A stretch of DNA of 64,000 bases, taken from the NCBI GenBank assembly GCA_902633125.1, contig CACPEZ010000001.1, positions 124,001 to 188,000 of the forward strand, read 5' to 3'. Position numbers and translations under genes: made by a program. Of the stretch, positions 54,797-63,739 are shown piece by piece. The DNA is from an uncultured Pelagibacteraceae bacterium. Its GTDB lineage: Bacteria; Pseudomonadota; Alphaproteobacteria; Pelagibacterales; Pelagibacteraceae. The notes beneath the pieces were generated by a model that was not told the DNA's origin, made no database searches, and worked only from the letters and a program-made list of their open reading frames with translations. The stretch's first letter is position 1. Every line of letters begins with the position of its first letter.

Positions 54797-56286
54797 TATG
54801 CAGTATTTTGTTTAATAAATTTTTCTGCCTCAGCTAAAATTAATTTTTTTCTATCAGGTTTCATTTTATCGAAAATTCTAACCATCATAGAAAGTCTAGG
54901 ATTTTTTAAAAAGAAGGCTCTATTTCTATTAATGAATCTCCAATAAAGACCATCCATGGTATTGCACCATTCTCCTTTTTTAAAATCCATCATTTTCATG
55001 AAATAAGCGGAGCCGCAAATATATGGTTTTGTTGCAAATATTCCTCCATCACTGAAAAGCCCCATTCCATAAACATTCGGGACCATTACCCAGTCTGAGG
55101 AATCCACAAACATTTCCATAAACCATTTGTAAACATATGTTGGCTTAACTTCACATAAATTCATTATGTTTGATAAGATCATTAACCTTTCAATATGATG
55201 TGACCAACCATAATTCACTGCATTTTTAATAGCATAATCTAAAGGTGGTAATCCTGTTGTTCCTTCATACCATGAGTTTTTCATTTTTCTATTTTGTTTA
55301 AAAAAATTTCTAGTCTCCATTTCTTTTGAATAGTTTTGATATATTCCCCTCATAAATTCTCTCCATCCGATTACTTGACGAATATAACCTTCTAAGGAAT
55401 TTAATCTTATTTTATTTTTGTTGTGAAAATCTAAAACTTTTTTAATGATAAATTCTGGAGTGATAAGACCTAAATTGATGTAAGGACTTAAAGCACTATG
55501 AAATAATATATTGTCTTTCTGATCAACTGCATCTTCATAATCCCCAAATAAATTTGATTTCTCTTTAATAAAAAAATTTAATAATTTAATTACATCATCA
55601 TATTCCGTAGCAAACCAAAAATCTTTCGTATTACCTGGGTGACTTTTAAAGTTTTTATCAATTAAAATTTTTAGTTTTTTCGTATGAACAGTCTCAGTAA
55701 TTTTAGGAAATTTGGGTATAGATATATTTTTTGGAAGTTTATTTCGATTTTCTTCGTCAAAACTCCATTTGCCTCCTTCTGGATTACCATCTTTTTTCAT
55801 GAGTATATCCAAATCTCTTCTAGTATCTTTATAAAAAACTGCCATAAAAGGTTTTTTTGATTTTGATAAATAGTTTTTAAATTTTTCTCTAGAATTTAAA
55901 AACATTGGTGTTTGAATAATATTCCATTTAATTTTTTCCCTTTTTAAAAAATTGTTAATTTTATTTTCAAAAAACTTATCCTCAATTTCGAAACTTGAAA
56001 TTTCTTTAATTTTTTTTGCTTTAATTATTTTTTTTAATTTTTCTGTGTAATCCAGCTTGAAAGGTTTATCCTCGATCGAAGAATATTCTAATTTAAATTT
56101 ATTTTTTTTTAGTCTATCTGCGTGAGATCGCATGCAAGATAAGAACAATAATATCTTTTGTTTATGATGCTTTTCGTACGTACAGAGCTGATAATCTTCA
56201 GCCATAAAGAAAAAGTGGTCTTTTCTGTACTTTTCTAGATATTTCTCTGAGAAAAGCTGATTTCCAAGTAGAAAAAATAATTTCAT
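54796..56286 (-). CDS. CryPro/(6-4)-type photolyase-related protein lacking FeS ligands
   Basis: The 496-residue protein belongs to the prokaryotic cryptochrome/(6-4) photolyase group. It has an alpha/beta antenna domain in residues 1-130 and a FAD-binding helical domain in about 230-490 with EGYIRQVIGWREFMRGIY, GWSHHIERLM, FVDSSDWVMVPNVYGMGLFSDGG and DGLYWRFINRNRAFF. FeS-type relatives have four cluster cysteines; here only C378, C424 and C441 occur in the region, and by eye only C441 aligns with a ligand. It may therefore be a cluster-free variant. It is coupled to the downstream DUF2256 gene. Confidence 0.88.
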   Translation of the reverse strand: MKLFFLLGNQLFSEKYLEKYRKDHFFFMAEDYQLCTYEKHHKQKILLFLSCMRSHADRLKKNKFKLEYSSIEDKPFKLDYTEKLKKIIKAKKIKEISSFEIEDKFFENKINNFLKREKIKWNIIQTPMFLNSREKFKNYLSKSKKPFMAVFYKDTRRDLDILMKKDGNPEGGKWSFDEENRNKLPKNISIPKFPKITETVHTKKLKILIDKNFKSHPGNTKDFWFATEYDDVIKLLNFFIKEKSNLFGDYEDAVDQKDNILFHSALSPYINLGLITPEFIIKKVLDFHNKNKIRLNSLEGYIRQVIGWREFMRGIYQNYSKEMETRNFFKQNRKMKNSWYEGTTGLPPLDYAIKNAVNYGWSHHIERLMILSNIMNLCEVKPTYVYKWFMEMFVDSSDWVMVPNVYGMGLFSDGGIFATKPYICGSAYFMKMMDFKKGEWCNTMDGLYWRFINRNRAFFLKNPRLSMMVRIFDKMKPDRKKLILAEAEKFIKQNTA

Positions 56287-56313
56287 TAACTATATATAAC
56301 TCTTTAAAAATTT

Positions 56314-57024
56314 ATGTCAGAAAAATATTTAGTAGTAGGTGCGACAGGATCTATCGGATCTAATTTAGCCGAACAGTTATACGCAGCCGGGAAAGAAGTA
56401 CATTTAATCGGTAGGGATGAAGAAAGAACAAAATCTTTGTCTGAAAAATTAAATTGTAAATATACAGTCTCTGATGTTTTAGAAAATGGTTTTGTTGAAA
56501 AGATTAAGTCCGAAATAGATGATATCAAAGGTATAGCTTATTGTGTTGGTTCAATTGATTTAAAGCCTTTGAGAATGGTTTCAGAACAAGATTTTACAAA
56601 ATGTATGAAACTAAATTTATATTCTGCAGTAGATTTAATTAAAGGTTATCAAGAAAGTTTAAAAAAAAATAAAGGATCGATTGTTTTGTTTTCAACTGTT
56701 GCTGCTCAAAGGGGTTTTACAAATCATGCAATTATAGCTTCAACTAAAGCAGCTGTTGAAGGATTAACTGTTTCTTTAGCAGCAGAATTTGCTCCTAATA
56801 TAAGAGTAAATTGCATTGCTCCAAGTTTAACTAATTCAAAAATTGCAGAGCCAATGCTTAAAAATAAAGTTTTAGCTGATGGTATAGCAAAAGCCCATCC
56901 ATTAAAAAGACTTGGAGAAGGTAAAGACTCGGCTTCGCTTGCAAAATTTCTAATAACTGAAGACAGTTCTTGGGTTACAGGACAAATTATTGCTGTCGAT
57001 GGTGGTAGATCAAAACTTTCATAG
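56314..57024 (+). CDS. Short-chain dehydrogenase/reductase-like protein without catalytic Tyr
   Basis: The 236-residue protein has the SDR cofactor motif VVGATGSIGSNLA and the C-terminal blocks RVNCIAPSLTNS and GQIIAVDGGRS. In the active-site region the usual Y-x3-K reads IIASTKAAVEG, so Ile replaces the catalytic Tyr while Lys remains, and the Ser lies in LFSTVAAQRG. The protein may be a binding or regulatory SDR or an atypical reductase. It is divergent from the photolyase-like gene with 27 bases between start codons. Confidence 0.85.
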   Translation: MSEKYLVVGATGSIGSNLAEQLYAAGKEVHLIGRDEERTKSLSEKLNCKYTVSDVLENGFVEKIKSEIDDIKGIAYCVGSIDLKPLRMVSEQDFTKCMKLNLYSAVDLIKGYQESLKKNKGSIVLFSTVAAQRGFTNHAIIASTKAAVEGLTVSLAAEFAPNIRVNCIAPSLTNSKIAEPMLKNKVLADGIAKAHPLKRLGEGKDSASLAKFLITEDSSWVTGQIIAVDGGRSKLS

Positions 57025-57025
57025 A

Positions 57026-58090
57026 GTGAAGAAATTATTATTTCTTTTATCATTAATACTATTCTCAACTAATTCATTTAGTAAAAATTTTAATTTTAAT
57101 AAAATTATTGAATTAGAAGCACCTTGGGGTTCTTCGTTCGTTAATGAAAATGAAATGATTGTTACCGAGAAAGGTGGAAAAATTAAATTTGTAAACATTT
57201 CTACAAGGGAGATAAATGAAATTGGTCATAACTTAAATTTTGTAGAATATGGACAGGGAGGATTATTGGATATTCTGTATCATGAAGATTACATTTACAT
57301 CTCATACACAGAAAATAGAAATAATTGGAAGACTAGTACTTCAATTGCACGTGCAAAATTTAATAAAAACAAATTAAATTTTAAAAATATTTTTCAAGCC
57401 AATCCACCAATTGACTCGCCCTATCATTTTGGTTCAAGACTTGCAATTAAAGACAACTATTTATTTGCTTCTGCAGGCGAAAGAGGCGGGGGGATGATTG
57501 CTCAAGATGGAAATAAACATCCAGGAAGTATAATTAGAATTTATCTAGATGGTGGCATTCCAAAAGACAATCCTCGTTTTGAGGGGAAATCAGACTGGCT
57601 ACCTGAAATATATCAAATTGGTGTAAGAAATCCTCAAGGTTTAGCTTTATCACCTTTTGATGGAAAAATTTATATGAGCAATCATGGTGCAAAAGGAGGC
57701 GATTGGTTTGGTGAAGCAAAGAAAGGTGAAAATTATGGTTGGAAAATTCTTGGATGGGGTGGCACAAATTATTCAGGTATACCAATAGGGCCAAAATGGA
57801 AACCTGGCTTTACAAAAGCCATTCAATATTGGGTTCCATCAATAGCCACAAGTGCAATCACAATTTATAAAGGTAATGAATTTAAAGATTGGAATGGTCA
57901 TGCATTAATTACTTCTCTTAAAGATAAGTCTTTAAGAAAATTAGAGTTTAATGATTTATCAAACGTAAAAGAGGAAATAATATTTAAAGATAAAATTGGA
58001 AGAATCAGAGACATACAAATTCATCCTATAAATGGTAAACTATATTTTTTAAATCAAGATGGATTGTGGTTGATGGAAAATTCTAGTTAG
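57026..58090 (+). CDS. PQQ-dependent aldose sugar dehydrogenase-like protein (GSDH family)
   Basis: This is a secreted six-bladed beta-propeller of the glucose/sorbosone dehydrogenase family (YliI/Asd-like), which oxidises aldoses with PQQ. Motifs include APWGSSFVNENEMIVTEKGGKI, quoted as APWGSSFV and VTEKGG, then GQGGLLDI, GSRLAIKDN, GVRNPQGLALSP and GENYGWKILGWG. The start is set at the GTG at 57026, one base past the SDR stop, because it puts a clean signal peptide (KKLLFLLSLILFSTNSFS) at the N-terminus. An ATG 36 bases upstream adds polar residues first. Confidence 0.88.
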   Translation: MKKLLFLLSLILFSTNSFSKNFNFNKIIELEAPWGSSFVNENEMIVTEKGGKIKFVNISTREINEIGHNLNFVEYGQGGLLDILYHEDYIYISYTENRNNWKTSTSIARAKFNKNKLNFKNIFQANPPIDSPYHFGSRLAIKDNYLFASAGERGGGMIAQDGNKHPGSIIRIYLDGGIPKDNPRFEGKSDWLPEIYQIGVRNPQGLALSPFDGKIYMSNHGAKGGDWFGEAKKGENYGWKILGWGGTNYSGIPIGPKWKPGFTKAIQYWVPSIATSAITIYKGNEFKDWNGHALITSLKDKSLRKLEFNDLSNVKEEIIFKDKIGRIRDIQIHPINGKLYFLNQDGLWLMENSS

Positions 58091-59084
58091 TATCAAAAAG
58101 CTCTTTAAATAATTTAAATTCACCAATTTTAAAAATAATTGCATCATCTTTTTTAAATCCAAATTTTTCTGCATTTTGCTTAAACCTTAAAGGGGGCTCT
58201 AATATTGGTTCAAGTGATAAGACAAAAGTTCCCCAATGCATTCCAATTACTTTTTGACTTTTTAAATCTTTAGCAAGTCCAAGGGCTTCTTCAGGGTTAG
58301 TGTGGTAAGCAGAAGAATCTTTAATTGAAGCCATAGGATAAAAATTATATGCACCAATGTTAATAAATGTTAAATTAATTGGACCATACTTATCTCCCAA
58401 TTCTTTATATATTTTTCCAACACCAGTATCACATGAAAATAATATTTTTTTTCCTTTGTATTCAATCAAATAGCTGCCCCATAAAGTTTTGTTAGTATCC
58501 GTTAAACTCCTTTTTGACCAGTGTACTGATGGCAAAAAAGTAATATTTAAATTCTGATTTATTCTTATTTGATCATACCAATCCATTTCATTTACATCTT
58601 TAAATCTATTAATTTTAAAATATTTTTTTAGTCCTAAAGGTAACAGGACTTTAGATTCTTTATAAGGAAATCTCATTATTGTTTTCATATCTTGATGATC
58701 GTAGTGATTGTGAGTTAGTAGAAAAATATCTGTTCTTGGTATCTCATTAAGTTTTAATGCTGGTTCGGTAAATCTCTTTGGCCCAAAAAATAAAGGTCCT
58801 GCATTTTTTGAAAAAACTGGATCTGTTATTATTGTTGTTCCCCCTAATTTTAATAAAAATGTTGCATGACCTATCCACGCTACATAATCTTCTTTTTGGA
58901 AATTATTTAAATCCAATAAAACTTTTTCTTTTTTAATGATATTACTTTCAGGAAAAGTCATATCTAATTTTTTTTTTTCTTGGTTAAAGACCTTAAACGA
59001 CCAATTGAAATTCATATCAATGACCTTTGATCCTTCAGGATTACGAAATGTGCCATTTGCTAAATGATGATATTTTTTTTTCAT
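58083..59084 (-). CDS. Metallo-beta-lactamase-fold hydrolase (NAPE-PLD/UlaG-like)
   Basis: The 333-residue protein has the HxHxDH motif in LLTHNHYDHQD, the first strand motif WIGHATFLLKLGGTTIITDPVF, quoted as WIGHATFLL and ITDPVF, the SVHWSKR and CDTGVG metal-ligand blocks, and a final GMHWGTF His. The pattern fits the NAPE-phospholipase-D-like group of lactonase-fold enzymes. The substrate is unknown. It converges on the sugar dehydrogenase gene with an eight-base overlap and is six bases downstream of tesA. Confidence 0.86.
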   Translation of the reverse strand: MKKKYHHLANGTFRNPEGSKVIDMNFNWSFKVFNQEKKKLDMTFPESNIIKKEKVLLDLNNFQKEDYVAWIGHATFLLKLGGTTIITDPVFSKNAGPLFFGPKRFTEPALKLNEIPRTDIFLLTHNHYDHQDMKTIMRFPYKESKVLLPLGLKKYFKINRFKDVNEMDWYDQIRINQNLNITFLPSVHWSKRSLTDTNKTLWGSYLIEYKGKKILFSCDTGVGKIYKELGDKYGPINLTFINIGAYNFYPMASIKDSSAYHTNPEEALGLAKDLKSQKVIGMHWGTFVLSLEPILEPPLRFKQNAEKFGFKKDDAIIFKIGEFKLFKELFDTN

Positions 59085-59090
59085 ATCCGA

Positions 59091-59699
59091 TTAATAATTT
59101 TTTGAAATAATATCTTGAATTGTATTACTTATAACTATTGTTCCAGCTTTGTTAGGATGTATGCCATCCTGTTGATTTAGATTTGGATCAAGAGCAACAC
59201 CCTCTAGCAAAAATGGAATTAAGGGTAAATTATATTTTTTTGACAATTTAGGATAAATAGCATCAAAATTTTTTTTATACTTAGTTCCATGAGTTGTTGG
59301 CGCAACCATCCCAGCTATTATAATTTTTATTTTTTTACTGTTAGCGATTTTAATTATTTCTTCTAAATTTCTCTCGGTTTCATCTGGTTTAATTCCTCTA
59401 AGCATATCATTTGCCCCAAGACCAAGGATGATTAGATCAATACCGGGTTCTGATAAACTCCATTCTGCTCTATTCAATCCACCAGAAGAAGTACTACCTG
59501 ACACACTTCCATTTATTACCTTAATATTTAAACCACTCCTAACGAGATTACTTTCTAAAACCAAAGATAAGTGTTGCTCTTTAGGTAGACCATAACCCGC
59601 CATTAAACTATCGCCGAATAATATAACCTTTTCTATTGCACTTGCATTTATGTGCACTAGAAAGAATAACAATATTTTTATAAATAAACTTTTATTCAT
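59091..59699 (-). CDS. tesA: SGNH-fold arylesterase / thioesterase I (TesA-like)
   Basis: The 202-residue periplasmic lipase-like enzyme has a signal peptide (KSLFIKILLFFLVHINASA), block I with the nucleophile Ser in LFGDSLMAGYGLP, block III LGANDMLRG and block V DGIHPNKAG with the catalytic Asp and His. The start at MNKSLF gives the signal peptide directly. A longer frame begins 63 bases upstream but lies inside the ABC gene. Its ATG overlaps the divergent ATG of the ABC gene (CATG at 59697-59700). The tesA / ybbA-ybbP arrangement is conserved in many proteobacteria. Confidence 0.88.
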   Translation of the reverse strand: MNKSLFIKILLFFLVHINASAIEKVILFGDSLMAGYGLPKEQHLSLVLESNLVRSGLNIKVINGSVSGSTSSGGLNRAEWSLSEPGIDLIILGLGANDMLRGIKPDETERNLEEIIKIANSKKIKIIIAGMVAPTTHGTKYKKNFDAIYPKLSKKYNLPLIPFLLEGVALDPNLNQQDGIHPNKAGTIVISNTIQDIISKNY

Positions 59700-60363
59700 G
59701 AACACACTTCTTAAATTAAAAAAAATAAATCTCAAATACCAAACTGGGAAGGACAATATCAATGTTTTAAAAAATATTGATTTAACTATAAAAAAAAAAG
59801 AAACTGTATCTGTGGTTGGAGAAAGTGGGTCAGGAAAAACAAGCTTGATTATGCTTATTGGTGGACTAGAACGTCCAACCTCAGGGAAAATTATATTTCA
59901 AGACAGGGAAATAACAAATCTTAATGAAGACGAAGTATCTGAAATTAGAAAGCAAAATATAGGAATTATATTTCAATCTTTCTATTTAATTCCAAATTAT
60001 ACAGCTGTTGAAAATGTAGCTTTAACACTTGAACTTAATGAATTTAAAAATCCAGAGAAAGAAGCAAAAAGTTTATTAGATCGATTTGGTCTAAAACATA
60101 GATTCAATAATCTTCCAAGTCAATTATCTGGCGGAGAGCAACAACGTGTGGCGATTGCAAGAGCTATTGCAATGAAACCAGATTTGATTTTAGCTGATGA
60201 ACCAACTGGTAATCTAGATACCGAAAACTCAATAATGATCTCTGAAATTTTATTTAAATACGTCAAAGAAGAAGGGTCTTCTTTAATAATGGTCACACAT
60301 GATCCAAAATTAGCAGACAAAGCAAAACGAAAAATTAAAATCAAAGATGGAAAAATTAAATAA
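59698..60363 (+). CDS. ybbA: ABC transporter ATPase (YbbA/LolD-like)
   Basis: This 221-residue ATPase belongs to the MacB/LolD/YbbA class. Walker A is GESGSGKT, the Q-loop lies in IGIIFQSFYLIPNYTA, the signature is LSGGEQQRVAIARA, Walker B is LILADEPTGNLD and the H-loop VTHDPK. It pairs with the large FtsX-type permease, which it overlaps by 17 bases. The start MNTLLKL agrees with YbbA length; an upstream ATG at 59650 adds residues that are unlike the family. Confidence 0.92.
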   Translation: MNTLLKLKKINLKYQTGKDNINVLKNIDLTIKKKETVSVVGESGSGKTSLIMLIGGLERPTSGKIIFQDREITNLNEDEVSEIRKQNIGIIFQSFYLIPNYTAVENVALTLELNEFKNPEKEAKSLLDRFGLKHRFNNLPSQLSGGEQQRVAIARAIAMKPDLILADEPTGNLDTENSIMISEILFKYVKEEGSSLIMVTHDPKLADKAKRKIKIKDGKIK

Positions 60364-62884
60364 TTCTTCGGAGTTAAGTTTAATATTCAAGTATGCTTTA
60401 AAGGATTTAAGCAGAAATTATAAAAAAATTTCAAGCATTATTGTAACACTGTTTATCAGTCTTTTTATTTTAAGTGCCATCTTCACAATCGAAGATAGTT
60501 TAAAAAAAGAGCTTAATGATAATGCAAAAGTTCTTTTGGGTGGAGATCTCGAAATCGATTATAACCGTAATCAGGGGGATCTTAATTTAGTCAATAAAGT
60601 AAAGGAATTTTCAACTGTCTCACAAATGATAGAGTTCAGTACAATGCTTTCTACGACAGGCAGAGAAAAAAATAAGTCATTATTTACAAGGATTAAAACA
60701 GTTGATGAAAAATATCCACTTTACGGTGAAGTTGTTTATGAGCCAGAAGATGCTTATGAAAGAATGCAAAAGGAACCAAAGACAATTTTGATTAATGAAA
60801 GTTTATCAAAAACTTTAAAGATAAAAATAAATGACAAAGTTAAGGTACAAGATCAAAGTTTCATAGTTGTTGGAATTATAAAATCTGTACCTGATGTCAG
60901 TGGGTTTGTAGCTTTTGGAGATTGGGCATTGGCAGGAAAACAAACTTTGGAGATACTAAAACTAAATGGAATAGGTAGTTTTTTAAATTATGAATATAAA
61001 GTAAAATTTAATCCAAGTGATGATCCAGAAAAAATAGAAAGTAAGATCAAAGATATTTTTAAAGATGACCAAAAAGTAAAACTTAGATTTCCAGAAAATT
61101 CAGCAAGTGGCTTAAAAAGGATAATTAATAATTTTTCCCAATTTCTCTCTTTAGTTTCAATTAGTGCAATGTTAATTGCTGGAATAGGTATCGCTAATAC
61201 ATTGTTGTCTTTTATAAACCAGAACAATATGTCTATAGCTGTAAGAAAAGCTGTAGGATTTTATTCAGGGAATATAAAAACACTTTATTATCTTCAATTA
61301 TTTATATTATTATTTATTATTACTGTAATTTCTTATGGCTCAAGTTTTTTAATTGTACCAATTGCAGACAAATATTTATCTGATGGGTTGGGATTAAATG
61401 TTTATCCAAAATTCTCTTTAATTAATTTTATAAAAATATTTATTGTAGGTTTGTTAGTTCTTATAATTTTTTCAATACCAACAATAAGTTCAATTGATCA
61501 AGTTAAAGCATCAAACCTATTTAGAAATGTATTCCAAAACCTACAATTTTATTACTCAAAAAAGTCAGTTATTTTAAGTTTTATCTTATTATCATTTTTA
61601 GTTTTATTGTTTACAATGGGATCTGAAAGACCTTCTTATAGCTTGGGTTATTTTCTGGCTTTTTTTATATGTTTAATTGTATTTTTTTTACTTTCAAAGA
61701 TTATAATTTATTTACTAAAAAAGTTTAATTTTATTTCAAATATCTCTTTAAAAGTATCGATTAAAAATATAACTCAAACAAAAAGTATCACTCCTATCAC
61801 AATCATGTCTTTAGGCTTAGGTGTAACTTTATTATTAACTTTAGCTTTGGTTGGAACAAATTTTAAGAGAGAAATTGCAAGATCTATTCCAGATATTGCA
61901 CCTGATTATTTTTTTGTTGGAATTCAAAAGGGTGAAAAGAAAAAATTTGAACAAGGTGTTTACAAAATGGACCCTGATGCGGACATTGAAATAGTACCTA
62001 TGGTTTCTTCCGGAATAGTAAAAATTAATGGTGTGAATCCAAATAGCTATATTAAACCAGATAATGATAGTTATTGGGTAATTGGAAGTGAAAGAAGATC
62101 TTCTTGGGTTGAAAATATTCCTAAAGATAACCCAATTTTAAAAGGAGAATGGTGGGATTTATCTAAACCTAACCAACTTCAGATATCACTTGATGCAAAA
62201 GTGGCTAAAGATTTTAATATTGAGTTGGGAGATATTTTTACTTTAAACATTTATGGTCGAGAAATTGATGGAGAAATAGTTAATTTTAGAGAAGTTGATT
62301 ATCGTGATCTAAGTATTAATTTTGCCATGCTATTTAATCCACAATTTGCAAAAAAAATTCCTCATGAATATTTAGCAACTGCTAAGTTTAAACATCCAGA
62401 TAATTTTGATGAAACCAAAATGTTAGAAGTATTACCTAGTTTATCTATGATAAAAATTGCTGATTACTTAAACAAAGTAACATCAGTTTTAAATAAAGTT
62501 TTCATAGCTGTAACCTTAATTTCTGGTGTAACAATTGTCATTGGATTGATTGTTATTTCAAGTGCTATAATGGTCCAAGGAAAAGTAAAAGAGTACCAAA
62601 ATCTTGTATTTAAAATTTTAGGTTTTTCAAAAAAAGAAATTATATTTTCGTCTTTGATAGAATTTATAATAATTTTTATGTCGGTAATATTAATTGCAAT
62701 TTTTTTTGCAGTAATTGGATCAAAATTTATTATGGAGAATATTTTTGAATTAGTTTGGCAATTTGATTTTAAAGTTTTAATTTATCTTGGTGCCTCTATA
62801 GGAACTGTGACCTTGATTTTAATTATGCTAACTAATCTTAAATACTTAAGTCCTAAAGTTTATCCTTTAATTAGAAATCAGTAA
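60347..62884 (+). CDS. ybbP: ABC transporter permease, FtsX-like (YbbP)
   Basis: The 845-residue protein has two FtsX/MacB-type modules. There is an N-terminal helix near residue 35, a periplasmic domain (to about 250), helices at about 260-400 (FLSLVSISAMLIAGIGIANTLL is the first, cut here after 20 as SLVSISAMLIAGIGIANTLL), two central helices, a second periplasmic domain and three C-terminal helices. YbbP-type permeases with YbbA and TesA are thought to act on envelope lipids or export hydrophobic products; the substrate is not known. Confidence 0.88.
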   Translation: MEKLNNSSELSLIFKYALKDLSRNYKKISSIIVTLFISLFILSAIFTIEDSLKKELNDNAKVLLGGDLEIDYNRNQGDLNLVNKVKEFSTVSQMIEFSTMLSTTGREKNKSLFTRIKTVDEKYPLYGEVVYEPEDAYERMQKEPKTILINESLSKTLKIKINDKVKVQDQSFIVVGIIKSVPDVSGFVAFGDWALAGKQTLEILKLNGIGSFLNYEYKVKFNPSDDPEKIESKIKDIFKDDQKVKLRFPENSASGLKRIINNFSQFLSLVSISAMLIAGIGIANTLLSFINQNNMSIAVRKAVGFYSGNIKTLYYLQLFILLFIITVISYGSSFLIVPIADKYLSDGLGLNVYPKFSLINFIKIFIVGLLVLIIFSIPTISSIDQVKASNLFRNVFQNLQFYYSKKSVILSFILLSFLVLLFTMGSERPSYSLGYFLAFFICLIVFFLLSKIIIYLLKKFNFISNISLKVSIKNITQTKSITPITIMSLGLGVTLLLTLALVGTNFKREIARSIPDIAPDYFFVGIQKGEKKKFEQGVYKMDPDADIEIVPMVSSGIVKINGVNPNSYIKPDNDSYWVIGSERRSSWVENIPKDNPILKGEWWDLSKPNQLQISLDAKVAKDFNIELGDIFTLNIYGREIDGEIVNFREVDYRDLSINFAMLFNPQFAKKIPHEYLATAKFKHPDNFDETKMLEVLPSLSMIKIADYLNKVTSVLNKVFIAVTLISGVTIVIGLIVISSAIMVQGKVKEYQNLVFKILGFSKKEIIFSSLIEFIIIFMSVILIAIFFAVIGSKFIMENIFELVWQFDFKVLIYLGASIGTVTLILIMLTNLKYLSPKVYPLIRNQ

Positions 62885-62890
62885 TAAATT

Positions 62891-63736
62891 TTATTTATTT
62901 GCTCTCTTAAAACACTCAATTGTATTTTTAAGTAAACATGCAATAGTCATAGGTCCGACTCCACCTGGAACTGGAGTTAAAGCTTTTGCAACTTTTGATA
63001 CTTCATCAAATGCCACATCGCCAACTAGGCCGTTTTCAGTTTTATTAATACCAACGTCAATCACAATTGCATCTTTTTTTACCCAATCACCTTTTATAAG
63101 CTCAGGGATCCCAACAGCAGCGACTATAATGTCTCCTTTTAAACATTCTCCTTTAAGATCATTTGTTTTTGAATGAGTAATTGTGACTGTACAATTTTCT
63201 TTCAACAACAACTGTGTCATTGGCTTACCATTTAAATTTGATCTTCCAACAATTACAGCCTTTTTTCCATTAAGGTTTGGTTCAATTTTTTTTATTAATA
63301 AATAACAACCTAAAGGAGTGCACGGAATAGAACTTTCATAACCTGACGACAGATTACCAACATTCATGGGATGAAATCCATCTACATCCTTCTCTGGCAA
63401 AATTGCCTCTATAACTTTTTGTTTATCAATATGTTTAGGAAGTGGGAGCTGAACTAAAATTCCTGAAACGGAATCGTCATTATTAAGTTCATCGATTTTT
63501 TTTAAAACTTCACTTTCTTCAACACTGTCAGGGTATCTAATCACCTCTGATTTAAGGCCCACTTCATTGGCAGATTTCTCTTTATTTCTAACATAAATTT
63601 GACTAGGTGCTAAATCACCAATCAATATGACTGTTAAACCTGGTACTTTATTATGCTTATCTTTTAAAGATAAGACTTCTTTCTTGAGCTCTTCTCTTAA
63701 ATCAGCAGCAGCTTTTTTTCCATCAATTAAAATCAT
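62891..63736 (-). CDS. folD: Bifunctional methylene-THF dehydrogenase / methenyl-THF cyclohydrolase
   Basis: FolD interconverts methylene-, methenyl- and formyl-tetrahydrofolate. The 281-residue protein shows the substrate-binding YVRNKEKSANEVGL with the catalytic Lys, LPLPKHIDKQKVI, the PCTPLGCYLLI block, the NADP motif VGRSNLNGKPMTQLL and the C-terminal VPGGVGPMTIACLL. It matters here because DmdA releases methyl groups onto tetrahydrofolate, and FolD is part of the route that oxidises such C1 units. It is convergent with ybbP and lies three bases after yggT. Confidence 0.96.
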   Translation of the reverse strand: MILIDGKKAAADLREELKKEVLSLKDKHNKVPGLTVILIGDLAPSQIYVRNKEKSANEVGLKSEVIRYPDSVEESEVLKKIDELNNDDSVSGILVQLPLPKHIDKQKVIEAILPEKDVDGFHPMNVGNLSSGYESSIPCTPLGCYLLIKKIEPNLNGKKAVIVGRSNLNGKPMTQLLLKENCTVTITHSKTNDLKGECLKGDIIVAAVGIPELIKGDWVKKDAIVIDVGINKTENGLVGDVAFDEVSKVAKALTPVPGGVGPMTIACLLKNTIECFKRANK

Positions 63737-63739
63737 TTA

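Noticed and set aside
59650-59697. Upstream start for the ybbA gene (MCTRKNN...)
   Set aside because: The added residues are the reverse complement of the tesA signal peptide and do not resemble YbbA. MNTLLKL gives the family length.
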